From Wandonia sp964447015 (GTDB lineage: Bacteria; Bacteroidota; Bacteroidia; Flavobacteriales_D; Crocinitomicaceae): 64,000 nucleotides of DNA. The translations under genes were made by a program, and so were the position numbers. A model generated the notes under the pieces. The model saw nothing but the letters and a program-made list of their open reading frames with translations, was not told the origin of the DNA and did no database searches. Positions 27,001 through 34,900 of the stretch are shown one piece after another (the stretch's first letter is position 1; each line of letters opens with the position of its first letter). The DNA lies in assembly GCA_964447015.1 (NCBI GenBank), contig CAYUQU010000001.1, positions 1-64,000 of the forward strand. The letters are read 5' to 3'.

Positions 27001-27335
27001 AACCATATACAATAAAAGTAATAGCTGAGTACTTTGAGAAGTTTGATGAGAAAACTAAATCTGAATTTGTGAATTTACTCTTCGATAAATTTATTATGGA
27101 CTCTAATAGTCCTCCGTTCATTAATCAAGGATTCGAATTACTTCACAATATTCAAACGACCACTTTGTCAAGGCAGGAAGAGAATTTTGAAAAGATTAAA
27201 TTGAAAATTCAGGATTCCCTAAATAATCCTCAACTCAAAGATGCTTATATATCAGGAATTAGACTTTTGATTGAAAGAGAAAAGAATTACGCCAAAATAA
27301 AGAACCTTAAAAATTGGCTCAAAGACTATGAATAA
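24018..27335 (+). CDS. KAP family P-loop NTPase, membrane-anchored
   Basis: This 1105-aa protein has the KAP signature: GLFGKWGSGKST (Walker A, about 49-60), VIFDVWKHEGDALRRTFIQE (about 75-95), two membrane segments inserted in the NTPase domain (GITLLVLTLIGWLIYYQ, about 148-168, and NIISALTYIISLVSGGALLA, about 178-200), and RILIVFDNLDRV as Walker B (about 240-250). The rest (about 400-1105) is an all-helical repeat-like region. KAP ATPases such as PifA, which excludes phage T7, are linked to phage exclusion. The gene sits between two attC-like sites, right after a PD-(D/E)XK nuclease gene, which supports a defence role by context only. It is unusually long for a cassette gene. Confidence 0.85.
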   Translation: MPEFKYKFLEEKPFISSELKDEPKFGHKEIISSLKDIVVNCISPFTIGLFGKWGSGKSTIAENLQKELKSENIPIVIFDVWKHEGDALRRTFIQELVRQLQDATTYGEKFFPEEFKLDERLDKTGRSVTKGNLEIDFKRFKPLLRKIGLILGITLLVLTLIGWLIYYQYSIFYDSYVQNIISALTYIISLVSGGALLAWFAKNMSTFVTSNDITYSIDRFKDPHEFEKEFIRVLQALKNKRILIVFDNLDRVSGKNSVRIISTIKTFLEPIDKDLKEKEVVFLIPCDVEAIKGHLLKVFKDEIGDDSESHSYSNEYLRKFFNTILWIPEFYSIELQRFAHEKLKETLIEDFDNDKLSWLITKVFKQNPRQIIQFINILISNYLLIKKRVEEDWLEEDFLKNNISQLAKFLLLNQKFPLILDNYRKTSTYDLRENPNKNTEQLIDFNEYSVFLEDTSDIFIESLEPFFTYRTSPQERKISGISKLLILMDSEKIEESIEYAKKLKLNEKRDDFSDIIMKQLGLISNPISTYRFLNILFHISKNLELVLHKNAFTEIQNRFQDRYLENIYQIDPNLIDTEIFQKFKNFSTEKRKKISKKWIEMLGDENKDSINIKISDEHSKKTVDQLIKNPQHIYKVDYEKLQEAITQKYVGDIGIARVIIPDKKKQTIFISSKYVEKFIDLILNEDFTNNLFLEKKELLAQIDPSLITKEVANVLLTKMTVLINSENNVAISDEDSIRIKTDLLAFVTEIFRQFQTKILYTENAELNQGFLNVVVQGFNSLRWKYCSLYVPLLFEFKKINFETFSSTANSHITSFIQNSPPESIIDSLNSMIDNQEFIESTENKPIFQNRALQDQSFFETFYESLSEESQTVWLQALLNGNEIDRFTSTLNTLKFNIPDKVGFANKIQSKTNEGISLIQKNLLFEALDGLNIKKSELDIDSLYTQVSSMLMQMDHNTQEVGLKVFQRTNYLTFSQKKRLALECLEWLQNSNQFFQPYTIKVIAEYFEKFDEKTKSEFVNLLFDKFIMDSNSPPFINQGFELLHNIQTTTLSRQEENFEKIKLKIQDSLNNPQLKDAYISGIRLLIEREKNYAKIKNLKNWLKDYE

Positions 27336-27381
27336 AAAAATCGAGCAATAAAAACGACTATTATTCTAATTAAAAACGAAC

Positions 27382-27509
27382 CCTAACAGCGTGTATAAGA
27401 AATAGCGAGTTTAGTGGTTAATTAAAGGTCATTGTTTTAATGAACTTTGTACTAAACCGAAAATGAATTGCTTTTAATCCGCTACTTCTCATACACACCA
27501 AACGGTACC
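27382..27509 (+). repeat. attC-like long imperfect palindrome
   Basis: CCTAACA at 27382 opens it. GTGTATAAGAAATAGCG (27391-27407) pairs with CGCTACTTCTCATACAC (27480-27496) with two mismatches. Inside, GTTTAGT (27409) pairs with ACTAAAC (27451), and a further hairpin AAAGGTCATT/AATGAACTTT closes the centre. The 3' end AACGGTACC lacks the GTT, so the R' box is degenerate. Confidence 0.6.
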
Positions 27510-27524
27510 AAGCAGACAAAACGA

Positions 27525-28181
27525 ATGAAGAAAAACATAATCCCAATACTTTTAATTTTAATCTTGCTCGGATGTCAAAGCAACTCGAAAGACAACAAAA
27601 GTGTTGAACTTGTACCTGAACCAGACAAGGAATTAAAAGAAAAAAATGAAAAGAATATGGAAATGAATAATTCCGACCTTGAAGAATTAGCATTTGAAGG
27701 AGTAAGTATTGACTTCAGATTTAAAAATGACAAGCCCAAATTTGGTGATTTAATCCTGATTTGTGGTTATGACAACCCAAGTTTTCCACCGAATAGTAAG
27801 GAATTTGAAAAACTCTCAGAAATAGGATTTGAACAAGTTGATGATTATTTCGGAATAAAGAATCAGACTGAAAACGGTGATGATGTGTTGGTTTGGTTGT
27901 TCCCAATCATCAATAATGAAGAAGTTTTCCATAATGAAGGACCCTTTGACGCAATTAGAGTAAATTATGTTGTTGTCAAGAACGAAAAGAAGAATACAAA
28001 ACTGATCGAAAACATATTTAAATCCTTTAAGGAAAACCTTGATGTTGACATCTACTTTGAAAATGTTCAGATTGATGATTTTTCAGCAGTAAACAACAAA
28101 TTGACTGACGTAATAGAATACTGTGAAAAGGAATTGAATGTCGAGCCTGGTTCGGAAAAAGCAATGGAATTAGAATGGTAA
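27525..28181 (+). CDS. Lipoprotein, unknown (cassette gene)
   Basis: I place the start at MKKNIIPILLILILLGCQS (lipobox LLGC) at 27525, 57 bases into a longer frame whose first codons lie within the attC-like site. The mature protein of about 200 aa has a charged linker (DKELKEKNEKNMEMNNSDLE) and then an alpha/beta domain (SIDFRFKNDKPKFGDLILIC, DDYFGIKNQTENGDDVLVWL, GPFDAIRVNYVVVKNEKK). I do not recognise the family. It lies alone between two attC-like sites on the plus strand, as the other array genes do, with no promoter that I can see. Confidence 0.75.
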   Translation: MKKNIIPILLILILLGCQSNSKDNKSVELVPEPDKELKEKNEKNMEMNNSDLEELAFEGVSIDFRFKNDKPKFGDLILICGYDNPSFPPNSKEFEKLSEIGFEQVDDYFGIKNQTENGDDVLVWLFPIINNEEVFHNEGPFDAIRVNYVVVKNEKKNTKLIENIFKSFKENLDVDIYFENVQIDDFSAVNNKLTDVIEYCEKELNVEPGSEKAMELEW

Positions 28182-28188
28182 AGACAGC

Positions 28189-28318
28189 GTACAACCGCAA
28201 CTAAGCGTTAGCATAGGTTTACTCTTCGATTGATAAATCAAATGACCGAAACTATTCTTATCTTCGAAAAACAATTTTTGGTAGAAAGCTATACCAACGA
28301 CTAGTTGCCAACCATTAT
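28189..28318 (+). repeat. attC-like long imperfect palindrome
   Basis: GTACAACC opens it. The 25-base arm at 28192-28216 (CAACCGCAACTAAGCGTTAG onward) pairs with 28289-28313 (CTATACCAACGACTAGTTGC onward) with about five mismatches. The right end CCATTATATG replaces the GTT box. The centre contains TTATCTTCGAAAAACAATTT (28259), a version of the core shared by several spacers here. Confidence 0.6.
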
Positions 28319-28323
28319 ATGTA

Positions 28324-28779
28324 ATGAAGAACATCAGAATCATATTGCTAGTTTTAATGAGTACTTTCACGCTATTATCGTGCTCTTCGAGTAAGAATGA
28401 ATCAACGTTAAATTCGAGTGATATCAGATATATTCAAGAACTTGGGATTTTGAATAAAAATGAAAACATAGAAATATTTGAATCTAATGGTGGTTTTAAA
28501 GGACTAAAGCAATCTGGAAATTTTATTACAAGTGATAGAATTGCAACTTATTGGATTGAAGATAATCAAAAGGAAATTGAATCGGCATATTTTAGTACAG
28601 AAATTGATTCTATCACATTCACGGATTTAATAAGTAAGCTAACGTATGCTTCGTATGTAACTGTTTACAGAACCGATGGACGAAATTTCAAAGTATACGT
28701 TGATGCTGATAGTGTTAGAACTTATCAGTTTTTTAACAAAGCGCAGCAAAACTGGATGAAATATCGAACAGATAAATGA
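28324..28779 (+). CDS. Lipoprotein, unknown (cassette gene)
   Basis: This 151-aa lipoprotein starts MKNIRIILLVLMSTFTLLSC (lipobox LLSC, then SSSKNES). The mature part is a small alpha/beta domain with SDIRYIQELGILNKNENIEI and YASYVTVYRTDGRNFKVYV. No family is recognised. The start lies only six bases after the end of the preceding attC-like site, a spacing seen in integron cassettes, where the ribosome binding site must fall inside the site. Confidence 0.75.
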   Translation: MKNIRIILLVLMSTFTLLSCSSSKNESTLNSSDIRYIQELGILNKNENIEIFESNGGFKGLKQSGNFITSDRIATYWIEDNQKEIESAYFSTEIDSITFTDLISKLTYASYVTVYRTDGRNFKVYVDADSVRTYQFFNKAQQNWMKYRTDK

Positions 28780-28783
28780 TGTA

Positions 28784-28918
28784 GTTAACAGCTCCTCATG
28801 CGCCAGCACAAGATCTTACTTCGAAACAACAATAAATTTGAAAAAAATAAACTCTATCTTCGGTTCATCGATTCAATTAAAAAGTTGGGCCGATTGCATA
28901 GCTGCAAACCATTGTAAC
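28784..28918 (+). repeat. attC-like spacer with two copies of the conserved core
   Basis: GTTAACAGCTCC (28784) pairs weakly with the region ATAGCTGCAAACCATTGTAAC (up to 28918); CAGCT and ATGC are the best-paired blocks. The middle contains CTTACTTCGAAACAACAATA (28815) and, 40 bases on, TATCTTCGGTTCATCG plus TTAAAAAGTTGG (28855-28888), the core shared with the spacers at 49384, 51140 and 52494. Confidence 0.5.
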
Positions 28919-28969
28919 AATAATACAGAGAAACAAATATGGTACTCCAACCTTAATCACTAATAAAAT

Positions 28970-29827
28970 ATGCAGGTATTAAATTCAAAGATTTCGACAG
29001 TTTCATTAATACTATCTTTGATGTTGTTATTATCCGCAGAGTCTGTAACTGGTCAAGGCAAACATTCGATTCAGTTTATTTCAAATCCGATATTATATAA
29101 ATTAGGAAACTTAGAAAATCAGTACACGATCACTGATAGTCGCTTTATATCTGCAAGTTATTTTAATCAGCCAAGTCATGAATTTGGTGTAGCCTATTCA
29201 ATCGAAAAAAGGAAACTAAGTTTTATTACCGGCTTCTCTTGGCTCCATCAAAAACATAGGGTTAATTATATAGTTTTCCATCCAGACGAGCAATATGAAT
29301 GGGAAATTCTTGATTACTATGACATTCGTTTAACTGAAAACCTACTAGGGATTCGGATTGGTGGTGAGTACCGTATAAATAAAACTATCTCAGTTGGATT
29401 AGGTTTAAACTTATATATTCCATTGGCAATCAAATCTAACATGCCGCTAGCTGGAGTTCATTATACCAGATCAATCTATACTTATTATTCTACTCCTGAT
29501 TCTAGTTATTCTGAACTAACGTCAAGACTTGAACATAGAATAAAGCGAATAAATGGAAAAGGTTTAATTATCCCAGATTTGTTTATCACCCATGAGTTAA
29601 GTAAGAACTTTAGTTTAACTGTAGGTTGCAGGTATAGGTTTTGGTCAAACCAAGGAGATTGGTTATTAAAATATGAGGTAAACGGTTTTACTAAAGCAAG
29701 CGACTCAAATAATGATCAACTATTATTTAATTCGAGGATTAAGAATAAAGGAGTGTATATCTATTTTGGTCTGAAGTATACATTGAAACTGAAAAAAAGA
29801 GATCCTTCTAAACAAAAATCGGATTGA
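28970..29827 (+). CDS. Outer-membrane beta-barrel-like protein, unknown
   Basis: This 285-aa protein has a Sec signal peptide (VSLILSLMLLLSAESVTGQG, cleavage after GQ or nearby) and alternating hydrophobic/polar strands throughout: SFITGFSWLHQKHRVNYIVF, GIRIGGEYRINKTISVGLGL, NLYIPLAI, NFSLTVGCRYRFWSNQGDW and YIYFGLKYTLKLKKRDP. That pattern and the aromatic strand ends point to an 8-10-strand outer-membrane barrel. I cannot name a family. It is the last array gene before the block of ordinary chromosomal genes, and is followed by an attC-like site that fits the R' consensus exactly. Confidence 0.7.
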   Translation: MQVLNSKISTVSLILSLMLLLSAESVTGQGKHSIQFISNPILYKLGNLENQYTITDSRFISASYFNQPSHEFGVAYSIEKRKLSFITGFSWLHQKHRVNYIVFHPDEQYEWEILDYYDIRLTENLLGIRIGGEYRINKTISVGLGLNLYIPLAIKSNMPLAGVHYTRSIYTYYSTPDSSYSELTSRLEHRIKRINGKGLIIPDLFITHELSKNFSLTVGCRYRFWSNQGDWLLKYEVNGFTKASDSNNDQLLFNSRIKNKGVYIYFGLKYTLKLKKRDPSKQKSD

Positions 29828-29837
29828 TAAAACTGCT

Positions 29838-29913
29838 CACAACAGCAAATAATCACCAGCGACAAACGTTCATAGGTGATAGCCGTATACGCCTATTTGC
29901 AAAATCGTTAAAC
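29838..29913 (+). repeat. attC-like site with exact GTTRRRY box
   Basis: CACAACA (29838) opens it and CGTTAAAC closes it; GTTAAAC at 29907-29913 fits the attC R' consensus GTTRRRY without mismatch. GCAAATA (29845) pairs with TATTTGC (29894), and inside ATCACC (29852) pairs with GGTGAT (29875). It ends the first array: the next gene has its own promoter. Confidence 0.65.
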
Positions 29914-30056
29914 CAACCACTTGCCCAAGTCTATACACAGCCCCCTTATCAAATTTCAATTTGGAAAATACCCTCAGCCGATTGTTATCCCCATTATTTT
30001 CAAGACTAAACTTAGACCAGCTAAAAAATCAACAGCTTTAAAAGCATAAAAATGCA

Positions 30057-30064
30057 TATATTTG
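30057..30064 (+). promoter_or_regulatory. Bacteroidota -7 box of the esterase gene
   Basis: TATATTTG matches TAnnTTTG and lies 17 bases before the ATG at 30082. No clear TTTG lies about 20 bases upstream, so the promoter may be weak or need an activator. Confidence 0.5.
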
Positions 30065-30081
30065 AATAAACGCTTACTACT

Positions 30082-31218
30082 ATGATAAAATATATTTTTT
30101 CGCTGGGTTTGCTTGCACTAATCCATAGCTATTCTGCGCAAACTACTGTGAATGGGTCATTTGTTCATGGGGGAATTACACGTACCTATTCCTTTTATGT
30201 ACCCGCATCTTATGTGCCTGGAAATGCCGTTCCAATGGTGATTGGTTTGCACGGTACAAGTTCAACTGGAGATCAGTTTGCACAGTACAGAGACTTTAGA
30301 CCTATTGCGGACACGGCAAATTTCATTATGGTTCATCCAGATGGTTCGACCATGTTGGGGATTACTTTTTGGAATTATGGAAACATTTTGGGGTCAACTG
30401 TGGATGATGTGGGCTTTTTGGAAGCATTAATAGATACGATATCGGCAAGTTACACCATAAATCCAAATCGTATATATTGCACAGGCATGTCAAACGGAAG
30501 CTTTATGAGTTATGCCTTAGCGTGCGAAAGTAATCGATTTGCAGCAATTGCAGGAGTTACTGGTTCCATGTCTGTTGATATGTACAATTCGTGTATTCCC
30601 GAAAGACCTATACCAACCATGCATATTCACGGTACAAATGATGGCACTAACCCCTATACTGGAAATTCAACCATGAAAGCAATTGAAGAAGTAACGCAAT
30701 TTTGGGTAGATCAAAATAATTGTAATCCAATTCCCATAGTGACAACACTTCCAGATCTAGATATCAATGATGGAGCAACTGCCGAAAGATACCTTTATGA
30801 AAATGGTATACATGGGCATACAGTAGAACTTTTTAAAGTTATCGGAGGCGAACACACTTGGCCGGGTTCTCCAATGCCAAGTTCATCAGCTGTTACTTGT
30901 ATGGATTTTGATGCAAGAACTGAAATATGGCGTTTCTTTAGTCAATACGAAACTTCTGCTACCGCTTCTATCGATTATCATCCTGTGGCAGAATTGACTA
31001 TTTATCCTAATCCCACTCAGGGGGATCTTTTTATACAATCTGGAAACAGTATCGTTTCAAAAGTGATCATTATGGATATGCAGGGAAGAATTGTTAAAAC
31101 AATAGTGAAGGAAAATATTACATTAATAAGTGTAAAGGATTTACAAGCAGGGAATTATATCGCAAATTTTGTAAGTGAGAATTGGACTAGTGTAAAAAAA
31201 CTGGTGGTATCAGATTAA
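30082..31218 (+). CDS. Secreted LpqC/PHB-depolymerase-like esterase with T9SS sorting domain
   Basis: This 378-aa protein has a signal peptide (IFSLGLLALIHSYSAQ) and an alpha/beta-hydrolase of the LpqC/poly(3-hydroxybutyrate) depolymerase type: VIGLHGTSSTGDQF (oxyanion strand), GMSNGSFMSY with the nucleophile Ser (about 137), HIHGTNDGTNPY with the Asp (about 185) and GGEHTWPG with the His (about 258). The C-terminal 75 residues (ELTIYPNPTQGDLFIQSGNS to LVVSD) are a type A T9SS sorting domain, so it is exported to the cell surface or medium. The substrate may be a polyester or a feruloyl or acetyl ester of polysaccharides; the sequence does not decide this. It is transcribed alone. Confidence 0.85.
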   Translation: MIKYIFSLGLLALIHSYSAQTTVNGSFVHGGITRTYSFYVPASYVPGNAVPMVIGLHGTSSTGDQFAQYRDFRPIADTANFIMVHPDGSTMLGITFWNYGNILGSTVDDVGFLEALIDTISASYTINPNRIYCTGMSNGSFMSYALACESNRFAAIAGVTGSMSVDMYNSCIPERPIPTMHIHGTNDGTNPYTGNSTMKAIEEVTQFWVDQNNCNPIPIVTTLPDLDINDGATAERYLYENGIHGHTVELFKVIGGEHTWPGSPMPSSSAVTCMDFDARTEIWRFFSQYETSATASIDYHPVAELTIYPNPTQGDLFIQSGNSIVSKVIIMDMQGRIVKTIVKENITLISVKDLQAGNYIANFVSENWTSVKKLVVSD

Positions 31219-31260
31219 GTGAATTATCGGATGCAAATAGTCAAAATTCACCACAATTAA

Positions 31261-31629
31261 TTAATACGCCCCAATAGACAATAAAACTAATGTGCACGCA
31301 TTTTCCGTTTCAATTCCTTTGTCATTGAGTACACGAGTAAAATCGGGATTTTCTGCACCGGGGTTGAAAATAACACGCTTGGGGTTGAGTTTCAGAATAT
31401 CGTCATAATACATTTCTTGATTCCGAGCTGAAAGGTACATAGTTACAGTGTCGATTTCCGTATTTGGAAAATCTCTATGAATTTCCACATCACCTACGTG
31501 GTCTACTTTATTTCCCACAGCAAAAACGGGGTGATTGTATTGTCTTAACGTGACAATTGCTCGGTTAGAATAACGCTCTGGTTTTGGACTTGCACCAAGA
31601 ACTAAAGTTGGTTTATTTATCGTACTCAT
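31261..31629 (-). CDS. CoA-binding domain protein (YccU-like)
   Basis: This 122-aa protein is a single Rossmann-like CoA_binding_2 domain: PTLVLGASPKPERYSNRAI, then HPVFAVGNKV and YLSARNQEMYYDDILKLNPK and RVIFNPGAENPDF. The family, including YccU, binds CoA or a related nucleotide and has no firmly known reaction. Its start overlaps the stop of the lycopene cyclase gene by four bases (ATGA), so it is the last gene of the carotenoid operon and translationally coupled. This link may be just operon economy, but a role in isoprenoid/CoA metabolism is possible. Confidence 0.85.
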   Translation of the reverse strand: MSTINKPTLVLGASPKPERYSNRAIVTLRQYNHPVFAVGNKVDHVGDVEIHRDFPNTEIDTVTMYLSARNQEMYYDDILKLNPKRVIFNPGAENPDFTRVLNDKGIETENACTLVLLSIGAY

Positions 31630-32354
31630 GTCGTTTTATTATTAATCATTTCACGCTCTCTATCTCTCCGTTTTACTAAAGTTTGATATATTGTCACAAT
31701 CGACAACATCATGAGCAAGCAATAAAAAATGTCTTCCACAGGAATAGTGAAAAGTCGAACAGAAATTATCTCTTCGTTGTTATACCACACAACCTCTTCA
31801 GGAATAAATGATCCAGTCAAAATACCATTCACTAGTAAAAACGGAATCAATATAAAGATAAAGGAAAGATAAAACCTCCCCAAATATTGTCTGTTATTTT
31901 TTATTAAAAATTGGTGTGCTAACAATAGTATAATCAACAACACTGAAGTAACAGATGTATACCACTTGTCGTAACCTAGAGTAAACAGTATTAATGTTAA
32001 AATGAGAAGCGCTGCATTTATCCATTTACCTGATTTTTCAAAAATATTTCGAGTATCATAATAGCGTACAACTTCGAAAATAAAAATACATGCGTAAGGA
32101 ATACAAAAAAAGAACAAAATTTCTTCAATTGGTAAATTCACTATATTCAACCCTAACAGATAGTTGGGATTGAAACCCCAAAACCCAGCTTGGGTGAAAT
32201 ATATATCCCATATAATAAAGAACAAAGCAACAAGGAAAGTTGAAATCCAAATTTGTTTTTGGTTTTTCAGCATATCAACTCGTTTATCCCAAGTTTTAAT
32301 CAGAGGATACAAAATAGAAACAATATTCAACGTTAGATAGAGGTAACTACTCAT
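31626..32354 (-). CDS. Lycopene beta-cyclase, fused CrtYcd type
   Basis: This 242-aa integral membrane protein has two tandem lycopene cyclase domains (CrtYc-CrtYd fused), as in Bacteroidota CrtY. Each domain has three or four membrane segments; the PxE(E/D) motifs read LPIEEILFFFCIPYACIFIF (about 73) and IPVEDIFYCLLMMLSIV (about 205), the acidic residues being needed for cyclization. It converts lycopene to beta-carotene in the inner membrane. The ATG shares one base with the crtZ stop (TAATG). Carotenoid genes crtB and crtI are not in the window. Confidence 0.88.
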   Translation of the reverse strand: MSSYLYLTLNIVSILYPLIKTWDKRVDMLKNQKQIWISTFLVALFFIIWDIYFTQAGFWGFNPNYLLGLNIVNLPIEEILFFFCIPYACIFIFEVVRYYDTRNIFEKSGKWINAALLILTLILFTLGYDKWYTSVTSVLLIILLLAHQFLIKNNRQYLGRFYLSFIFILIPFLLVNGILTGSFIPEEVVWYNNEEIISVRLFTIPVEDIFYCLLMMLSIVTIYQTLVKRRDREREMINNKTT

Positions 32355-32836
32355 TACATTTTACCTTTTTTGCGTTTGAGGTAGTTTGCTGACTCTACAA
32401 AGTATTTCTTAGGAACAATTAGCATTCCAAAACATTCTCCGTCTTCGGGTCCTAAATGTTTGTGATGAACCTTATGTGCTTTTCTCAATGCCATAAAATA
32501 CAAATTCTCTGTATTTTTAAAATAAGGCAACCGTTGATGAATCAATACTTCATGTACAAAGAAATAACATATTCCGTATAATGTAACCCCTATTCCAACA
32601 TACAGCTTCCAGTCTAATCCGTCCATTATACCAAACATTATAAAAAGCCAAGAAGGAATAGCAAACACTGTAGAAAACAAGTCATTACGCTCTACTTTCT
32701 TTTTGTGAGGAACATGATGATCTTCATGAATATTCCACATAAAACCATGCATTACATACTTGTGTAAAAACCATGCAAACCCTTCCATAAAAAGGAAAGT
32801 AGCCAACACAATCATGATATTAAAAATGATTTGCAT
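32354..32836 (-). CDS. crtZ: Beta-carotene hydroxylase
   Basis: This 160-aa membrane protein of the fatty acid hydroxylase superfamily has the di-iron His motifs of CrtZ: HKYVMHGFMW, HEDHHVPHKK, FFVHEVLIHQRL and KAHKVHHKHLG. It adds hydroxyl groups at C3/C3' of beta-carotene to give zeaxanthin, the main yellow pigment of flavobacteria. It is the first gene of the operon crtZ-crtY-CoA-binding. A TAACTTTG -7-type box on the minus strand (32848-32841) ends only four bases before the ATG, so the transcript may be almost leaderless or the true start may be the later Met (MIVLATFLF, 32815). Confidence 0.92.
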   Translation of the reverse strand: MQIIFNIMIVLATFLFMEGFAWFLHKYVMHGFMWNIHEDHHVPHKKKVERNDLFSTVFAIPSWLFIMFGIMDGLDWKLYVGIGVTLYGICYFFVHEVLIHQRLPYFKNTENLYFMALRKAHKVHHKHLGPEDGECFGMLIVPKKYFVESANYLKRKKGKM

Positions 32837-32984
32837 AATGCAAAGTTACATTGATTTTACAATACAGCACCTAAAAATAACCATTGCTGACAAAAATCAG
32901 GATATTTATTTGGTTAACAGATTGTTATAAAACGCACTCATATTTAATTCATCTGTTAAAAATTATGGTTTATCGAAAATAATA

Positions 32985-33015
32985 TTGACTTGCGAGCGAC
33001 TAAGGCATAGATTTG
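32985..33015 (+). promoter_or_regulatory. Promoter of the first T9SS adhesin gene
   Basis: TTG (32985-32987), a 20-base spacer and TAGATTTG (33008-33015) match the Bacteroidota sigma-A consensus TTG-N19-21-TAnnTTTG. The start codon is about 105 bases downstream of the -7 box. Confidence 0.6.
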
Positions 33016-33122
33016 CACGTCTAATATAAAGAAGTTTATGTTTAAATTGCTTTGATCTGATTGAAAAACTACTATTATTTCAATCTGTTCCATGCGAAAT
33101 TATTAATTTAAAATGGCTCGTT

Positions 33123-34652
33123 ATGAAACAAAATTTACTTACTACATGCCTCATTTTAATTGTGTCTATCACATCATTTGGACAACACAAATATGACATT
33201 AAATTAAATGAAAACAATAAAGTCTCATTGACTGATTTAATAAGTGGTTTAGATGTCCATAATAAAAAAATTGGTGAATCATTGACATTTGAATCAGCGA
33301 CGCTGTGGGACAGAAGCTTTTTTGAAGCAATTGCTATTGAAAAGGGGTACGAAATAATTTCATTTAGCGGTTCAACTATTACTGATGAAGCCATAAATGA
33401 CAGAGCGTGTTGTACAATTACCGTTCAAATGAATGACAGTTATGGTGATGGTTGGAACGGTGGTTATCTGACTATTGCTATAGATGGAGTTTCAACAAAT
33501 TATGCTGCAACAAATAGTGGGTCTTCTGTCAACTTAGCATACTGTGACGGTCAAACTATTCAAATCACCTACACATCAGGTTCTTTCGAAGGAGAAAACA
33601 GCTATATTATTACAAGTCCAGCTGGAACACTAATATCTGATGGCCCTTCACCACAAACAGGAGTTGTATTTTACTCCGACAATGCATGCTCAACTACTGC
33701 ACCAACTCCAACGGAAAGAGATTGTGAAGGCGCTAATCTAGTTTGTAGCAACGATGCTTTTTCGGGAAACAGTTCAGGATATGGAACACAAGAATTACAT
33801 GCTGGAAACAGGGGCTGTATAAATAGTAATGAGACTCAAACTACTTGGTATTATATAAATGTAGCTACTACTGGAACTTTAGGTATGACAATAAGTCCTC
33901 AAAATGGCACTGATGACTACGATTTCGCTATTTGGGGTCCGTTCACTGAAGCAACTGCATCTGCAAACTGTTCCCCTGTTACAGCGCCTGTTCGATGTAA
34001 TTGGGCTCAATACCCAAGATCCGCGGGGTGTGGAACAAACACAAACCCAACAGGTTTGGAAATAAACGCTGGACTTCCTCTATCTACAGGTGCATGCAAC
34101 AACACCCCGTTTGTGCGTCATTTAGATGCCGTTGCGGGTCATATTTATATTCTAATGGTAGACAACTATTCAGGAAGTTCATCTCCATATAACTTGGACT
34201 GGAATGGAACAGCTGTTTTGGACTGTACACCTGTTGTCTTACCAATTGAATTAAGCAGCTTTACTGCAGTTAATGAAAATGAGGCAAATAAAATACAATG
34301 GCAAACATTGAGCGAACGAAACAATAGTCATTTCATAATTGAACGAAGTGAAGATGGAATTAACTGGGAGAATATTCACCAAAGAGTTGGTGCAGGATAT
34401 TCTTCTGAAGTCCTAGATTATGAGTTACTCGATTATAAATATGAAAACACTGTCAATTATTACAGACTGACACAAGTTGATTTTGATGGCGAAAGAGAAA
34501 CATTTGATGTGATCTCTATTGATAACAGCCAGAACCATAAATCAATTGTCAAAATAATTAACATGATTGGACAAGAAGTGAGCAGTGATTTTACTGGTGC
34601 ACGAATCATACTATATTCTGATGGAACAACAGAGAAAAGAATGGGGATTTAG
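33123..34652 (+). CDS. Secreted adhesin-like protein with a short T9SS-type end
   Basis: This 509-aa protein has a signal peptide (LLTTCLILIVSITSFGQ). It contains a DSYGDGWNGGYLTIAIDG module (calcium-type loop, about 105-180), a Cys-rich beta-domain (VCSNDAFSGNSS to YDFAIWGPF, about 200-365) also present in the 35371 gene, and a fibronectin-like block (VLPIELSSFTAVNENEANKI, WQTLSERNNSHFIIERSED and YYRLTQVDFDGE). Its end (VKIINMIGQEVSS, RIILYSDGTTEKRMGI) resembles a shortened sorting signal that lacks the YPNP motif. It is probably delivered to the surface by T9SS. No ligand is known. Confidence 0.75.
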   Translation: MKQNLLTTCLILIVSITSFGQHKYDIKLNENNKVSLTDLISGLDVHNKKIGESLTFESATLWDRSFFEAIAIEKGYEIISFSGSTITDEAINDRACCTITVQMNDSYGDGWNGGYLTIAIDGVSTNYAATNSGSSVNLAYCDGQTIQITYTSGSFEGENSYIITSPAGTLISDGPSPQTGVVFYSDNACSTTAPTPTERDCEGANLVCSNDAFSGNSSGYGTQELHAGNRGCINSNETQTTWYYINVATTGTLGMTISPQNGTDDYDFAIWGPFTEATASANCSPVTAPVRCNWAQYPRSAGCGTNTNPTGLEINAGLPLSTGACNNTPFVRHLDAVAGHIYILMVDNYSGSSSPYNLDWNGTAVLDCTPVVLPIELSSFTAVNENEANKIQWQTLSERNNSHFIIERSEDGINWENIHQRVGAGYSSEVLDYELLDYKYENTVNYYRLTQVDFDGERETFDVISIDNSQNHKSIVKIINMIGQEVSSDFTGARIILYSDGTTEKRMGI

Positions 34653-34900
34653 TGCCGTTGGCATTGAAAACCAGGCCTGTTAAAAAAACACTCATAAATT
34701 TAACTAAGCGTTAAATCAAATCTAATACATATCTAATCATTGACTTGTGTTACAAAATGTCATAGATTTGGTGATTGGACATAAATTTGCACAAATTAAA
34801 TTTTTATGATGACTTTGCTACAAATCCATTGTAATAAAAATGAAACCCACTTTCTTTTCAATTGGTTTTTGGCAAAATTTTATTAATAAACTATATTACT

